In this document: positions 10,094 through 19,513 of the stretch, one piece after another
How the letters are laid out: each line of letters starts with the position of its first letter
Position numbering within the stretch: the first letter of the stretch is position 1
Assembly (NCBI RefSeq): GCF_004000765.1
Contig: NZ_BILW01000003.1
Span: 304,852-368,851, forward strand
Direction of reading: 5' to 3'
Source of the DNA: Paenibacillus chondroitinus NBRC 15376
Lineage (GTDB): Bacteria > Bacillota > Bacilli > Paenibacillales > NBRC-103111
Length of the DNA: 64,000 nucleotides
Translations under genes and position numbers: made by a program
Notes under the pieces: generated by a model
The model's input: only the letters and a program-made list of their open reading frames with translations
Database searches by the model: none
What the model was told of the DNA's origin: nothing

Positions 10094-10136
10094 AAAAATA
10101 CGAAGGGCAATGGATGACTTGCCTCCATTTGCCCTT
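10094..10136 (-). terminator. hairpin between proS and polC (partial terminator)
   Basis: An inverted repeat pairs AAGGGC with GCCCTT and continues with an ATGGA/TCCAT stem with one bulged base. On the minus strand it is followed by CGTATTTTTATG, a short displaced U run, just before the polC ribosome binding site. It probably reduces rather than blocks read-through from proS into polC. Confidence 0.5.
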
Positions 10137-10146
10137 ATTGTAGTAA

Positions 10147-11595
10147 TTAGTAACTGCGGCCAAATACAACCGTATGTTTCGCAGCATCGCCGCAAACCAA
10201 ACATGTTGACTTCGTTTCTGAAGGTGTGAAAGGAATATTACGGCTTGTCGCACCCGTTTCTTGCTTCACTTGTTCCTCGCATGCATTGGAACCGCACCAT
10301 CCAGCTAAAGCAAAACCACGTTTTGTTTCAAGGAAAGTTTTGAATTCATCAATAGAATCCACGGCAATGTAGTGCTCGTCACGGAACTGCTTGGCTTTAT
10401 CATACATCTGCTGATGAATCTCAGCAAGTAAATTTTGAACTTCTTCGACAAAATTCGCTTGTTGCACGGTTTTCTTCTCTCCACTTACTCGGGAGACAAG
10501 AACAACCTGCCCGTTCTCCATATCGCGTGGTCCCAATTCAACACGGATCGGTACGCCGCGCATTTCATATTCATTGAATTTCCAGCCTGGACTTTGATCA
10601 GCACGATCGTCCACTTTCACGCGGACACCTGCTTTTTTAAGATCAGCGTACAACTCGTCTACTCGTGCGATAACTTGATCCCGCGTTTTTGGAGGACCGA
10701 TTGGAATCATGATAACTTGTGTTGGAGCGACTTTTGGCGGAAGAACCAAACCTCTGTCATCTCCATGAACCATGATCAACGCCCCGATTAGACGCGTACT
10801 TACGCCCCATGATGTGGTGTGCGCAAATTGATGCTGATTCTCGCGATCTAGGAATTTGATATCAAAAGCAACAGCGAAATTCGTACCCAGGTAGTGAGAG
10901 GTACCCGCTTGTACAGCTTTTCCGTCTTTCATCATCGCTTCAATCGAGAAAGTATCAATCGCCCCAGCGAATTTCTCAGAAGGCGTTTTCTGTCCAACAA
11001 TGACCGGAATAGCCAAGAAATCTTCTGCAAATTGACGATAGACGTCTAACATTTGCATCGTTTCACGGCGAGCATCCTGCTCATCCTCATGTGCCGTGTG
11101 CCCTTCTTGCCATAGGAATTCAGTTGTACGCAGGAATGGCAACGTACGTTTCTCCCAACGAACCACATTCGCCCATTGATTGATCAGCAAAGGCAGATCA
11201 CGGTAAGAATTGATCCATTCGGAGTACATATGTCCAATCATCGTTTCGGAAGTAGGCCGAATCGCCAAACGTTCTTCCAGCTTCTCCCCGCCTGCTTCTG
11301 TAACCCATGGCAGTTCCGGATTAAAGCCCTCTACATGCTCTTTTTCCTTTTGGAAAAAGCTCTCTGGGATAAATAAAGGGAAATAGGCGTTCCGATGTCC
11401 TGTTTCTTTGAATTTGCTGTCCAACTCACGTTGAATGTTTTCCCAAATTTCGTAGCCGTCCGGCTTAAACACGATACAACCGCGTACCGGAGAGTAGCTC
11501 ATCAGATCCGCTTTTTTGATCACATCTATGTACCAACGGGAGAAATCTTCTCCCTGTGGTGTAATCTCTTTAACAAACTGCTTATCGTTTGACAT
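10147..11595 (-). CDS. proS: prolyl-tRNA synthetase, archaeal/eukaryote-like type
   Basis: ProRS charges tRNA-Pro. This 482-residue class II enzyme is the archaeal/eukaryote-like form: it lacks the large INS editing insertion of the bacterial type (about 564 residues in B. subtilis) and ends in a C-terminal zinc-binding-like domain with Cys 434, 439, 465 and 468 and a terminal Tyr. Catalytic motifs are visible: RPTSE at 113-117 and the motif 2 region RTTEFLWQEGHTAH at about 156-169; GTSHYLGTNF is at about 231-240. The start ATG follows CTAGGAGGGTTT. The gene occupies the rseP-proS-polC position where B. subtilis carries a bacterial-type enzyme. Confidence 0.95.
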   Translation of the reverse strand: MSNDKQFVKEITPQGEDFSRWYIDVIKKADLMSYSPVRGCIVFKPDGYEIWENIQRELDSKFKETGHRNAYFPLFIPESFFQKEKEHVEGFNPELPWVTEAGGEKLEERLAIRPTSETMIGHMYSEWINSYRDLPLLINQWANVVRWEKRTLPFLRTTEFLWQEGHTAHEDEQDARRETMQMLDVYRQFAEDFLAIPVIVGQKTPSEKFAGAIDTFSIEAMMKDGKAVQAGTSHYLGTNFAVAFDIKFLDRENQHQFAHTTSWGVSTRLIGALIMVHGDDRGLVLPPKVAPTQVIMIPIGPPKTRDQVIARVDELYADLKKAGVRVKVDDRADQSPGWKFNEYEMRGVPIRVELGPRDMENGQVVLVSRVSGEKKTVQQANFVEEVQNLLAEIHQQMYDKAKQFRDEHYIAVDSIDEFKTFLETKRGFALAGWCGSNACEEQVKQETGATSRNIPFTPSETKSTCLVCGDAAKHTVVFGRSY

Positions 11596-11617
11596 AAACC
11601 CTCCTAGATCATTAGAA

Positions 11618-12877
11618 CTATCCCTTAATTAAACGTAAAATATCATTATACGTTACAGCTACCATTAGCAGCATAAGCAGCGCAAACCCAACAAAGTGAA
11701 CCATACTCTCACGATTCGGATCAATTGGCTTGCCGCGAAGCGCTTCTAGTCCCATAAACAATAATCTGCTTCCATCCAAAGCAGGGATCGGCAGAAGATT
11801 AAATATCCCGAGATATAAACTTAATGTAGCCATCCACGAGAGGAAAACAGTGATTCCCATTTGTGCAAATTGGGCAGAAACTTGAGCTGTTCTAACCGGA
11901 CCGCCTAAATCATCAAGTTTAAATTGCAGCATCACTAGCTTCTGCAGACCCGTTACGATTCCGATTGTTGTCCCAACAACTTGCTCATAGGTTCCAGTTA
12001 TTACTTCACTGAATGAAGCACTTCTCCGGTCTCCTGAGATCACAACACCCAGCTTCCCTGATCCTGCTTCCGTTTCTGGTGTTACTTGCAGAGTCAGCGG
12101 ATTCCCGGCGCGGTCAATAACCCAAGTCATTGGCTTCCCAGCAGATGATTGAATCGTTGTTACCAACTTCTCGCGGTCACTCCCAATCGGCTGATTATCA
12201 ATCGAAATGATAATATCGCCTTTTTGCAACCCGGCTTTCTCCCCTGCCTTACCCGCAAGCACAGAATCCAACTTTACATTCGTAAAGACACCGGACATGA
12301 TGACAACGATTAGAAATAACACGATCGCCAAAAGAAAGTTCATCACAGGTCCCATAACAATCGCAATCGCTCGCTTACCAACGGTTTTCGATCCGAATTG
12401 CCGATCATACGGTGCAATCTGTGTTTCAACTCCCTTGGTAACCATCATCGCTTCTCGGTCGACGGGATAGGTTACTCTTTCTCCATCCACATCGAGTGAA
12501 ACTTGAAGTGTTCTTTCAAGATCGATATGTTCCACAACACCCAAAATGACATTGGAGCGTCGGTCTAATTGATCGAGAAAAAGGGAGGACACTTCATTTT
12601 GTTTATTTAATTTAATAGCAATGGTTTGTCCAGGATTCACTTGAACAATTTCCGGATCTTCTCCGGCCATACGAACAAAACCACCGATGGGCAGTAAGCG
12701 AAGCGTATACCGAGTTTCCCCTTTTTTATATGAGAAAATCTTGGGTCCAAAACCAATGGCAAACTCTCTAACTAAGATGCCTGCGCGTTTTGCAAAGTAA
12801 AAATGACCCCATTCATGAATCGATACAAGAATGAAAAACATCAAAATAACTTTCAATCCAACTTCTATGGCTGACAA
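11618..12877 (-). CDS. rseP: site-2 protease RseP/RasP, membrane zinc metalloprotease
   Basis: This intramembrane protease cuts membrane-embedded anti-sigma factors and leftover signal peptides. The 419 residues match B. subtilis RasP (422). The catalytic HEWGH motif is at residues 21-25 in the first membrane helix, a PDZ domain spans about 195-270 (LAGKAGEKAGLQKGDIIISI), and the third zinc ligand is in LDG at 367-369 within IPALDGSRLLF. Start is TTG 12877 behind AAGGAGGAAATACGAC. It is the first gene of rseP-proS-polC and is separated from dxr by a terminator, so it may have its own promoter. Confidence 0.95.
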   Translation of the reverse strand: MSAIEVGLKVILMFFILVSIHEWGHFYFAKRAGILVREFAIGFGPKIFSYKKGETRYTLRLLPIGGFVRMAGEDPEIVQVNPGQTIAIKLNKQNEVSSLFLDQLDRRSNVILGVVEHIDLERTLQVSLDVDGERVTYPVDREAMMVTKGVETQIAPYDRQFGSKTVGKRAIAIVMGPVMNFLLAIVLFLIVVIMSGVFTNVKLDSVLAGKAGEKAGLQKGDIIISIDNQPIGSDREKLVTTIQSSAGKPMTWVIDRAGNPLTLQVTPETEAGSGKLGVVISGDRRSASFSEVITGTYEQVVGTTIGIVTGLQKLVMLQFKLDDLGGPVRTAQVSAQFAQMGITVFLSWMATLSLYLGIFNLLPIPALDGSRLLFMGLEALRGKPIDPNRESMVHFVGFALLMLLMVAVTYNDILRLIKG

Positions 12878-12911
12878 GTCGTATTTCCTCCTTCATGGAC
12901 AGCATGTTCTT

Positions 12912-12941
12912 AGATTACCATTATTGAACCGCTGAATACAA
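12912..12941 (-). promoter_or_regulatory. possible promoter upstream of rseP
   Basis: On the minus strand TTGTAT (12941-12936) and TAATCT (12917-12912) are 18 bp apart, 35 nt before the rseP TTG and downstream of the dxr terminator. The -10 is imperfect, so this is tentative. Confidence 0.3.
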
Positions 12942-13004
12942 GCTATGCCTGTTTAGCACAGTATACGGCAATGGAGAATGAATTAGACGTACCTGCAACC
13001 AGAG

Positions 13005-13043
13005 AAAAAAAGAGCCGAGCCACACTCACTGACTTAAGCTCTT
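13005..13043 (-). terminator. intrinsic terminator after dxr
   Basis: Immediately past the dxr stop, the minus strand reads AAGAGC, an inner AGTCA/TGGCT stem, then GCTCTT followed by a run of seven T, broken only later. It should end much of the rpsB-to-dxr transcript and separates it from rseP. Confidence 0.7.
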
Positions 13044-13049
13044 AACACA

Positions 13050-14195
13050 TTAAAATTGAATAGAATCCGCATAAGATCTAGCCCACAGGTCCTGTTCATG
13101 TATGAGCTCCAGTGCAGGATTAGCATATGACTCATGCTTCTGAAGAGCTGCTTCAATAACTTGCTCGATTTGTAAAAATGTAATTTCCCCTTTGAGGAAC
13201 CGAGCTACGGCAATCTCATTGGCAGCATTGAAAACCGTCGGTGTCGTTCCACCTTGTCTACCGCTCTCATATGCCATCCGCAAACACGGATATCTGGTAT
13301 AATCCATTTCGCGGAAGTGCAATTTGCCAATTGCAGCCAGATCAAGCTTCTTGGTCGGTGTCACGAATCGGTCAGGATACGTTAAGGCATATTGAATCGG
13401 CACGCGCATGTCCGGATTGCCTAGCTGAGCAATAATGCTGTTGTCAACAAACTCAACGTAGGAGTGAATGACGCTTTCCGGATGAATCAACACATCAATT
13501 TGATCATAGGAAAGGTCGAATAACCAGTGCGCTTCGATGACCTCAAAACCTTTATTCACCATCGTGGCTGAATCGATTGTAATCTTTGCTCCCATCGACC
13601 AATTCGGATGCTGTAGAGCTTGTTCAACTGTAACGCCTTCTAACTCTGCGCGCGTACGATCACGGAAAGAACCACCGGATGCTGTTATCGTAATTTTGGA
13701 AACCTGCGCAATGTTCTCGCCATTTAAACATTGATAAATCGCAGAATGCTCACTATCAATAGGCAGTACAGCGACACCTTTTTTACGTACAGCTTCGGTT
13801 ACAATGTGCCCTGCACTCACTAAAGTTTCCTTGTTGGCAAGACCGATGTGTTTACCAGCATCAATGGCAGCAAGTGTGGGTTTTAAACCTTGACTTCCTA
13901 CCAGTGCAGTAACAACTAAATCAGCGTCAGTTGCCGCGGCTACTTCAATTAGACCATCTTCACCATATACAACCTTCGTCCCTGCCGGCACGTTCAGCTG
14001 AACCTCATGCGCCAACTCCTTCGTTGCCACGGAGACGAGTTTCGGTTTAAACAGGTTCACTTGCTCGATCAATAATTTTGTATTATATCCACCAGATATA
14101 GCTTCAACTTGAAATTTCTCTGGTGCGTGTTGAATGATGTCCAAGGTCTGTGTACCGATAGACCCCGTTGATCCTAAAATGGCAATCCGTTTCAT
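13050..14195 (-). CDS. dxr: 1-deoxy-D-xylulose 5-phosphate reductoisomerase
   Basis: Dxr (IspC) converts DXP to MEP with NADPH, the first committed step of the MEP isoprenoid pathway. From ATG 14195 it is 381 residues (383 in B. subtilis), beginning MKRIAILGSTGSIG, the NADPH-binding loop. Conserved metal and substrate segments include PIDSEHSAIYQCL, TASGGSFRDR and HPNWSMGAKITIDSATMVNKG. GCGAGGTG precedes this ATG; a longer frame adds only eight residues and overlaps that site. It follows cdsA by 24 nt and shares an operon with uppS, which uses isoprenoid products, so the context is metabolically coherent. Confidence 0.97.
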   Translation of the reverse strand: MKRIAILGSTGSIGTQTLDIIQHAPEKFQVEAISGGYNTKLLIEQVNLFKPKLVSVATKELAHEVQLNVPAGTKVVYGEDGLIEVAAATDADLVVTALVGSQGLKPTLAAIDAGKHIGLANKETLVSAGHIVTEAVRKKGVAVLPIDSEHSAIYQCLNGENIAQVSKITITASGGSFRDRTRAELEGVTVEQALQHPNWSMGAKITIDSATMVNKGFEVIEAHWLFDLSYDQIDVLIHPESVIHSYVEFVDNSIIAQLGNPDMRVPIQYALTYPDRFVTPTKKLDLAAIGKLHFREMDYTRYPCLRMAYESGRQGGTTPTVFNAANEIAVARFLKGEITFLQIEQVIEAALQKHESYANPALELIHEQDLWARSYADSIQF

Positions 14196-14219
14196 GACTA
14201 AGCACCTCGCCCATGACAA

Positions 14220-15014
14220 TTACATAGGTATTATTCCGATCAAATAAACAAATGGAAACACAATTAGCCAACTATCCATCCGATCCAGCACACCGCCGTG
14301 ACCGGGGAGTAATGTTCCCGTATCTTTGATTCCTTTTACACGCTTATAGGCAGACTGAATCAAGTCTCCTACTTGACCAACAACGGCAATAATAAAACCA
14401 AGACCCAGCGCTTTGCCAAAACCGAGTAAATCCGGAGCAAACCAAGCGAATATGAACGCCGCGATCATCGAGATGACAACGCCGCCTATTGCGCCTTCAA
14501 TGGATTTCTTAGGGCTAATTTGCGGCCACAGAAGGTTTTTGCCCAGTTTGGAACCAACGAAATAGGCGCCTGAATCCGAGGCCCATATACAAACGAAAAC
14601 AAGAATTGTCCAAAACAAGCCATGCTCCGCTAAACGTGCTGCAATCATATAATAGAAGCCAAAAGCAATATAGACGACGCCTAACAAAATGACCGAAACC
14701 TGATCGATGGTAATTTTATTTTTCGAAGCTACCGTTATAAATAAAAGTAAGAACATAGCAAACCAGATGATCGCACTTGTAGAAATTGGAGAACTGATTC
14801 CGACGAATTTCCAAGGTATTGTTATGTACAACAGTGCAATTAATCCAACAGCGCTTGTTAACTTATACTTCATGTAGCCATTCATCTGCAAATATTCCCG
14901 GTAGCCAAGAATCGAGAGCAATACGATTAATCCGGCATACCAGTATCCGCCTAAAACTAATAACGTAATAAAAACGAGCCCAGCAATAACGCCTGTGACG
15001 ATCCTTTGTTTCAA
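14220..15014 (-). CDS. cdsA: phosphatidate cytidylyltransferase (CDP-diacylglycerol synthase)
   Basis: CdsA makes CDP-diacylglycerol from phosphatidic acid and CTP, the branch point for membrane phospholipids. It is a 264-residue protein with about seven or eight hydrophobic segments. The CdsA signature is at the C-terminus: GQVGDLIQSAYKRVKGIKD, then LPGHGGVLDRMDS, which carries the acidic metal-binding residues. The start is TTG 15014 preceded by AGGAGGATTCAAC. It lies between uppS and dxr in the conserved order. Confidence 0.95.
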   Translation of the reverse strand: MKQRIVTGVIAGLVFITLLVLGGYWYAGLIVLLSILGYREYLQMNGYMKYKLTSAVGLIALLYITIPWKFVGISSPISTSAIIWFAMFLLLFITVASKNKITIDQVSVILLGVVYIAFGFYYMIAARLAEHGLFWTILVFVCIWASDSGAYFVGSKLGKNLLWPQISPKKSIEGAIGGVVISMIAAFIFAWFAPDLLGFGKALGLGFIIAVVGQVGDLIQSAYKRVKGIKDTGTLLPGHGGVLDRMDSWLIVFPFVYLIGIIPM

Positions 15015-15100
15015 GTTGAATCCTCCTAGATGAACAACTTCAAATCCGGCAGCAATTCGTTAAACAACCGTCACCGTTTAGGAGAAATCGAAAGGATGTC

Positions 15101-15874
15101 TTACAGTCCTCCGTATCTTCTCCCACGGCGTTGGTATTCCGCGATGGCCTGCAAAAATAAAGATTCTGTAAACTCCGGCCAATAAGCCTCAGTAAACCAA
15201 AGCTCTGAATAAGCCAATTGCCACAACAGAAAATTGCTAAGTCTCAACTCACCGCTCGTGCGAATTAACAAATCGGGATCTGGTAGATCTGAAGTAAGCA
15301 TATACGATGAAAAACGAGTTTCGTCCAGCTCTTCGGTCTGCAGTTTGCCGCTTTGAACATCACGAATCATATCCTGCACACCAGCAATCATTTCTTTACG
15401 TCCACCATAGTTTAAGGCAAAGTTCAAAATGAGTCCTGTATTATTTTTCGTCCGTTCGATAGCGCCCTCTATCGCGTTTAGCGTATAGTCAGGCAAACCA
15501 TCCTTCCAACCTGTCATACGGATACGGACATTGTTCTCGATTAGTTCTTCAATTTCCAAAGGAAAAAACTCTTGGGGAAGCTTCATTAGAAATTCCACTT
15601 CTTCCTTGGGTCTCTTCCAATTTTCTGTTGAAAAAGCATACATCGTCAATACTTTAACACCGATCTCATTAGCTGCCATCGTAATTTTCTTAACATTCTT
15701 CATGCCGGAATGGTGCCCGGCTACACGCGGCAAGCCTCTTTGTTTTGCCCAGCGGCCATTTCCGTCCATAATGATAGCGACATGCGCTGGCACTTTGTCC
15801 AATTCAATTTGTGGTCTAGCTGTAGATGCTTGCTGATCTTTCATTCCAAACCATTGCTTAAATCGCTTGAGCAC
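15101..15874 (-). CDS. uppS: undecaprenyl diphosphate synthase
   Basis: UppS is the cis-prenyltransferase that extends FPP with eight IPP units to make the C55 lipid carrier for peptidoglycan and teichoic acids. I start it at GTG 15874, which follows GGGAGGAACAACA; the frame extends five codons further but through that binding site. The product is 257 residues with MDGNGRWA (catalytic Asp at about 37), the conserved LTMYAFSTENWKRP, FALNYGGRKEM and PDLLIRTSGELRLSNFLLWQ motifs, and a C-terminal RRGRRYGGL. It follows frr after a short GC hairpin. Confidence 0.95.
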   Translation of the reverse strand: MLKRFKQWFGMKDQQASTARPQIELDKVPAHVAIIMDGNGRWAKQRGLPRVAGHHSGMKNVKKITMAANEIGVKVLTMYAFSTENWKRPKEEVEFLMKLPQEFFPLEIEELIENNVRIRMTGWKDGLPDYTLNAIEGAIERTKNNTGLILNFALNYGGRKEMIAGVQDMIRDVQSGKLQTEELDETRFSSYMLTSDLPDPDLLIRTSGELRLSNFLLWQLAYSELWFTEAYWPEFTESLFLQAIAEYQRRGRRYGGL

Positions 15875-15902
15875 TGTTGTTCCTCCCAACTAGGGAAAGA
15901 TG

Positions 15903-15928
15903 AAAAACCCCCAGCGACTACCCGGGGG
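15903..15928 (-). terminator. short GC hairpin between frr and uppS
   Basis: On the minus strand CCCCC pairs with GGGGG around an 11-nt loop and is followed by five T. The stem is short but fully GC. Lying in the 64-nt gap before uppS, it is best read as a partial terminator that lowers expression of the downstream envelope genes. Confidence 0.55.
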
Positions 15929-15938
15929 CATATCTATC

Positions 15939-16493
15939 TTATACTTCCATGATTTCTTTTTCTTTAGCAGCCAAAACTTTTTCAACTTCGGCTACGAATT
16001 TATCCGTAAACTTCTGGATATCTTCCTGATGTTTACGCGACTCATCTTCAGAGATACCAGCTTTTTCAAGCTTTTTGATCTCATCGTTCGCATCGCGGCG
16101 AATATTGCGAATCGCCACTTTAGCTTCTTCACCGAATTTTTTCGTCATTTTAACGAGATCCGTACGACGCTCTTCGGTTAGAGCGGGAATGACAATACGA
16201 ATAACAGTTCCATCATTGGATGGTGTCAGTCCTAAGTCAGACTTCATGATTGCTTTCTCTATAGAGGACATGGAGCTTTTGTCCCATGGTTGAATAAGCA
16301 AAGTACGTGAATCAGGTGTAGTTAAATTCGCAAGTTGATTCACCGGTGTCATTGCTCCGTAATATTCTACTTGAATACGATCCAACAAAGAAGGCGTAGC
16401 ACGACCTGCACGAAGTGTAGTCAAGTCTCTTTTAAGTGCGCCGATGGCTTTGTCCATCCGGTCTTCTGCGTTCTTTTTCACTGCTTGTGGCAT
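15939..16493 (-). CDS. frr: ribosome recycling factor
   Basis: RRF works with EF-G to split the post-termination ribosome. It is 184 residues (normal 185), with the three-helix bundle signatures [62 protein letters not shown] and the C-terminal [11 protein letters not shown] 16493 follows AAAGGGAGTGTCTAATCG, overlapping the pyrH end, so frr and pyrH are translated from the same message 3 nt apart. Confidence 0.97.
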   Translation of the reverse strand: MPQAVKKNAEDRMDKAIGALKRDLTTLRAGRATPSLLDRIQVEYYGAMTPVNQLANLTTPDSRTLLIQPWDKSSMSSIEKAIMKSDLGLTPSNDGTVIRIVIPALTEERRTDLVKMTKKFGEEAKVAIRNIRRDANDEIKKLEKAGISEDESRKHQEDIQKFTDKFVAEVEKVLAAKEKEIMEV

Positions 16494-16496
16494 CGA

Positions 16497-17306
<810 letters not shown>

Positions 17307-17309
17307 CTA

Positions 17310-17960
17310 TTATAGTTTAACTTGGGACATAACTTCTTCAGCGAAGTTTTCTTGTTTTTTCTCAAGGCCTTCACCAAGAGCAAAACGTACGAAGCGGCGG
17401 ATCGAGATGTTCTCACCGATTGTTGCGATTTTCTCGTTCAACAATTGCTCGATTGTTTTGTCTGGATCTTTAACGAAAGATTGCTCCATCAAGCAATACT
17501 CTTCATAGTATTTACCGATGCGGCCTTCAACCATTTTGTCAACGATTTTCTCAGGCTTGCCTTCGTTCAAAGCTTGGTTGCGAAGGATTTCTTTTTCTTT
17601 TTCCAATGCTTCTGTAGGTACTTCTTCACGACGCACATAAGTTGGGCTTGCAGCCGCGATGTGCATTGCGATGTCTCTGCAGAAAGCTTTGAATTGATCT
17701 GTTTTACCAACAAAGTCAGTTTCACAGTTGATTTCGACAAGTACGCCAACTTTACCGCCAGCATGGATGTAGGATTCTACAGCGCCTTCAGTAGCAATAC
17801 GTCCAGCTTTGTTAGCTGCTGCGGAAAGACCTTTCTCACGAAGGATTTCTCCTGCTTTTGTCAAATCACCATTTGCTTCTTCAAGCGCTTTTTTGCAATC
17901 CAACATACCTGCGCCTGTTTTTTCACGTAATTCTTTCACTTGTGCTGCTGTAACTGCCAT
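17310..17960 (-). CDS. tsf: elongation factor Ts, short form
   Basis: EF-Ts exchanges GDP for GTP on EF-Tu. The N-terminal UBA-like domain ([23 protein letters not shown]) and the core TDFVGK motif, which carries the Asp and Phe that insert into EF-Tu, are intact. The protein is 216 residues against 293 in B. subtilis, with a much reduced second subdomain of the core; the frame is uninterrupted and ends cleanly ([11 protein letters not shown]), so this is a genuine short form, not a broken gene. ATG 17960 follows AACGGGAGGTTTCTTTCA. It is downstream of rpsB past a strong hairpin. Confidence 0.96.
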   Translation of the reverse strand: MAVTAAQVKELREKTGAGMLDCKKALEEANGDLTKAGEILREKGLSAAANKAGRIATEGAVESYIHAGGKVGVLVEINCETDFVGKTDQFKAFCRDIAMHIAAASPTYVRREEVPTEALEKEKEILRNQALNEGKPEKIVDKMVEGRIGKYYEEYCLMEQSFVKDPDKTIEQLLNEKIATIGENISIRRFVRFALGEGLEKKQENFAEEVMSQVKL

Positions 17961-18008
17961 TGAAAGAAACCTCCCGTTATTGGTTAGTATGTAACACTCG
18001 TAACTCTT

Positions 18009-18055
18009 TAAAAAAAGGGTGGTGACAGGCTGTTACACCTTCCAACCACCCTTTT
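18009..18055 (-). terminator. strong hairpin between rpsB and tsf
   Basis: AAAAGGGTGGT (18013-18023) pairs with ACCACCCTTTT (18045-18055), an 11-bp perfect stem with a 21-nt loop; on the minus strand it is followed by seven T in total. It sits in the middle of the 107-nt rpsB-tsf gap. As tsf has no obvious separate promoter, this is likely a partial terminator that sets the S2 to EF-Ts ratio. Confidence 0.75.
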
Positions 18056-18069
18056 CCCATTCCTATAAA

Positions 18070-18768
18070 TTAAGCTGTTGTTTGTTCGCCTTGGTGTGCT
18101 TCGATTACTGCATCAGCAATTTTCGCTGTAAGCAATTTAACTGCACGAATCGCATCATCGTTACCTGGGATCACGTAGTCGATCTCGTCCGGATCACAGT
18201 TTGTATCAACGATACCAACGATTGGGATACCCAATTTACGAGCTTCTGCAACAGCAATACGCTCTTTACGTGGATCGATAATGAATAGTGCGCTAGGCAG
18301 GGATTTCATGTTTTTGATTCCGCCCAAGAATTTCTCAAGACGCTCTTTCTCTTTACGGAGAATGATAACTTCTTTCTTAGGTAGAACTTCGAATGTACCG
18401 TCCTCTTCCCATCTTTCAAGAGTTTTCAAACGGTCAATACGTTTTTGAATCGTTTGGAAGTTAGTAAGCGTACCACCCAACCAACGTTGGTTGATGAAGT
18501 ACATTCCGCAACGTTCTGCTTCTTCAGCAACGGAATCTTGAGCTTGTTTTTTAGTTCCTACGAAAAGGATTGTACCATTATCTTCAGATACGGATTTAAC
18601 GAAGTTGTAAGCTTCCTCAACTTTTTTAACCGTTTTTTGTAGATCGATAATGTAAATTCCGTTTCTTTCTGTGAAAATGTACTTGTCCATTTTCGGGTTC
18701 CAACGACGTGTTTGGTGACCGAAATGTACGCCAGCTTCTAAAAGCTGTTTCATGGAGATAACTGCCAT
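18070..18768 (-). CDS. rpsB: 30S ribosomal protein S2 (uS2)
   Basis: S2 joins the 30S subunit late and helps bind S1-like proteins and mRNA. The 232 residues start [27 protein letters not shown], the family signature, and continue with [39 protein letters not shown] 18768 follows GAGGAGGGATTGGGG; a TTG two codons upstream is possible but closer to the binding site. It is the first gene after a strong promoter and a structured leader, and heads the rpsB-tsf-pyrH-frr-uppS-cdsA-dxr group. Confidence 0.97.
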   Translation of the reverse strand: MAVISMKQLLEAGVHFGHQTRRWNPKMDKYIFTERNGIYIIDLQKTVKKVEEAYNFVKSVSEDNGTILFVGTKKQAQDSVAEEAERCGMYFINQRWLGGTLTNFQTIQKRIDRLKTLERWEEDGTFEVLPKKEVIILRKEKERLEKFLGGIKNMKSLPSALFIIDPRKERIAVAEARKLGIPIVGIVDTNCDPDEIDYVIPGNDDAIRAVKLLTAKIADAVIEAHQGEQTTA

Positions 18769-18820
18769 CCCCAATCCCTCCTCTAAAATGGTTTATTTGG
18801 TATCCGCCGCCTGTCGCATC

Positions 18821-18859
18821 TTTGTATAAAACTTACCAATGTAAGCACCAATATACAAA
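18821..18859 (-). promoter_or_regulatory. structured rpsB leader, candidate S2 autoregulatory element
   Basis: Inside the roughly 117-nt leader, TTTGTATA (18821-18828) pairs with TATACAAA (18852-18859) and an inner CTTAC/GTAAG helix closes a tetraloop, giving a two-helix structure with an asymmetric internal loop. It has no U tract, so it is not a terminator. Leaders that bind S2 are known in several bacterial phyla; that this is one is inference from position and shape. Confidence 0.45.
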
Positions 18860-18891
18860 TTGACTGACGTGAGTTTTTAACACCGTGAATA

Positions 18892-18920
18892 AATATACCA
18901 CAACTCAAATCCCTATGCAA
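18892..18920 (-). promoter_or_regulatory. sigma-A promoter of rpsB
   Basis: On the minus strand TTGCAT (18920-18915) and TATATT (18897-18892) are exactly 17 bp apart. The start would be near 18885, about 117 nt before the rpsB ATG, and it lies past the terminator of the preceding gene. Good match to the vegetative consensus. Confidence 0.75.
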
Positions 18921-18967
18921 CCTTTTGTCGATTTCGTATTTTCCCGCGACAATAGGCATGTTTCAAT

Positions 18968-19004
18968 AAAAAAAGACCTCAAAATAAAGATCAATTTGAG
19001 CGTC
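18968..19004 (-). terminator. terminator at the end of the fla/che region
   Basis: GAC plus CTCAAA pair with TTTGAG plus GTC (one bulge), followed on the minus strand by seven T. The stem overlaps the stop codon of the MltG-like gene. It separates the motility transcript from rpsB. Confidence 0.7.
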
Positions 19005-19513
19005 TACTGCTGGGATGTTATGAGATTCGACACAACCTGCTGCATATCCAATTGCCCTTCAAACACATGGAAGCCGACTTGCAATTTGGTGTTTCCGCCT
19101 TGCTTTTGGAGTTCAGTGGCAAATGCTTTGCGGTCCGTAATCAGACCGGATTTCACGAGAAGCTCGCTAACAGCCGTTGCATCAAGATTTGGCTGTACAT
19201 AAACAACCGTTCTAACAACGGTCTCCGCTTTAGGCTGATCTTGAGGCTTAGCTGCAGCTAGCTTGTCCGTTTCTTCTTTCACCTTTTTTTGAACAGAAGC
19301 ATCCACTTCCGCTTGCGTATACATTTTAGTGCCTAAATCAAAAACTTGATAGTATTTAGCGGCTTCCTCTTTCAACTTCTGAGGATCCATTTCGTCAAGA
19401 GCTAAGCTCGATTTACCAGGCGCGCTTGCCCGGACGGACATCACTTGCAGCAATAAGGCCCCGACGATGATGCCAGTCCCAATTCCTAAAAGATACGAAC
19501 GATTTTTAAGCAC
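19004..19513 (-). CDS. membrane-anchored protein with MltG/YceG-like LysM-related domain, no catalytic domain
   Basis: A 169-residue protein with one N-terminal membrane helix (about 7-25), a charged linker (40-95) and a C-terminal module (105-165) whose pattern ATAVSELLVKSGLITDRKAF, LQKQGGNTKLQVGFHVFEGQ and MQQVVSNLI resembles the small LysM-like subdomain that precedes the catalytic part of the lytic transglycosylase MltG. The catalytic domain itself is missing. GTG 19513 follows GAGGAGATGACCC and overlaps the preceding gene by 8 nt. Being last in the fla/che run, it may bind peptidoglycan near flagella or simply be an envelope protein. Function is unknown. Confidence 0.75.
   Translation of the reverse strand: MLKNRSYLLGIGTGIIVGALLLQVMSVRASAPGKSSLALDEMDPQKLKEEAAKYYQVFDLGTKMYTQAEVDASVQKKVKEETDKLAAAKPQDQPKAETVVRTVVYVQPNLDATAVSELLVKSGLITDRKAFATELQKQGGNTKLQVGFHVFEGQLDMQQVVSNLITSQQ

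Noticed and set aside
17322..17930. 202-codon plus-strand frame opposite tsf
   Set aside because: Antisense to tsf and dominated by Phe and Cys; no binding site or homology pattern.
18769..18891. Alternative rpsB promoter TTGGTG-17-TATACA
   Set aside because: It falls within the leader helix and is weaker than TTGCAT-17-TATATT just upstream.
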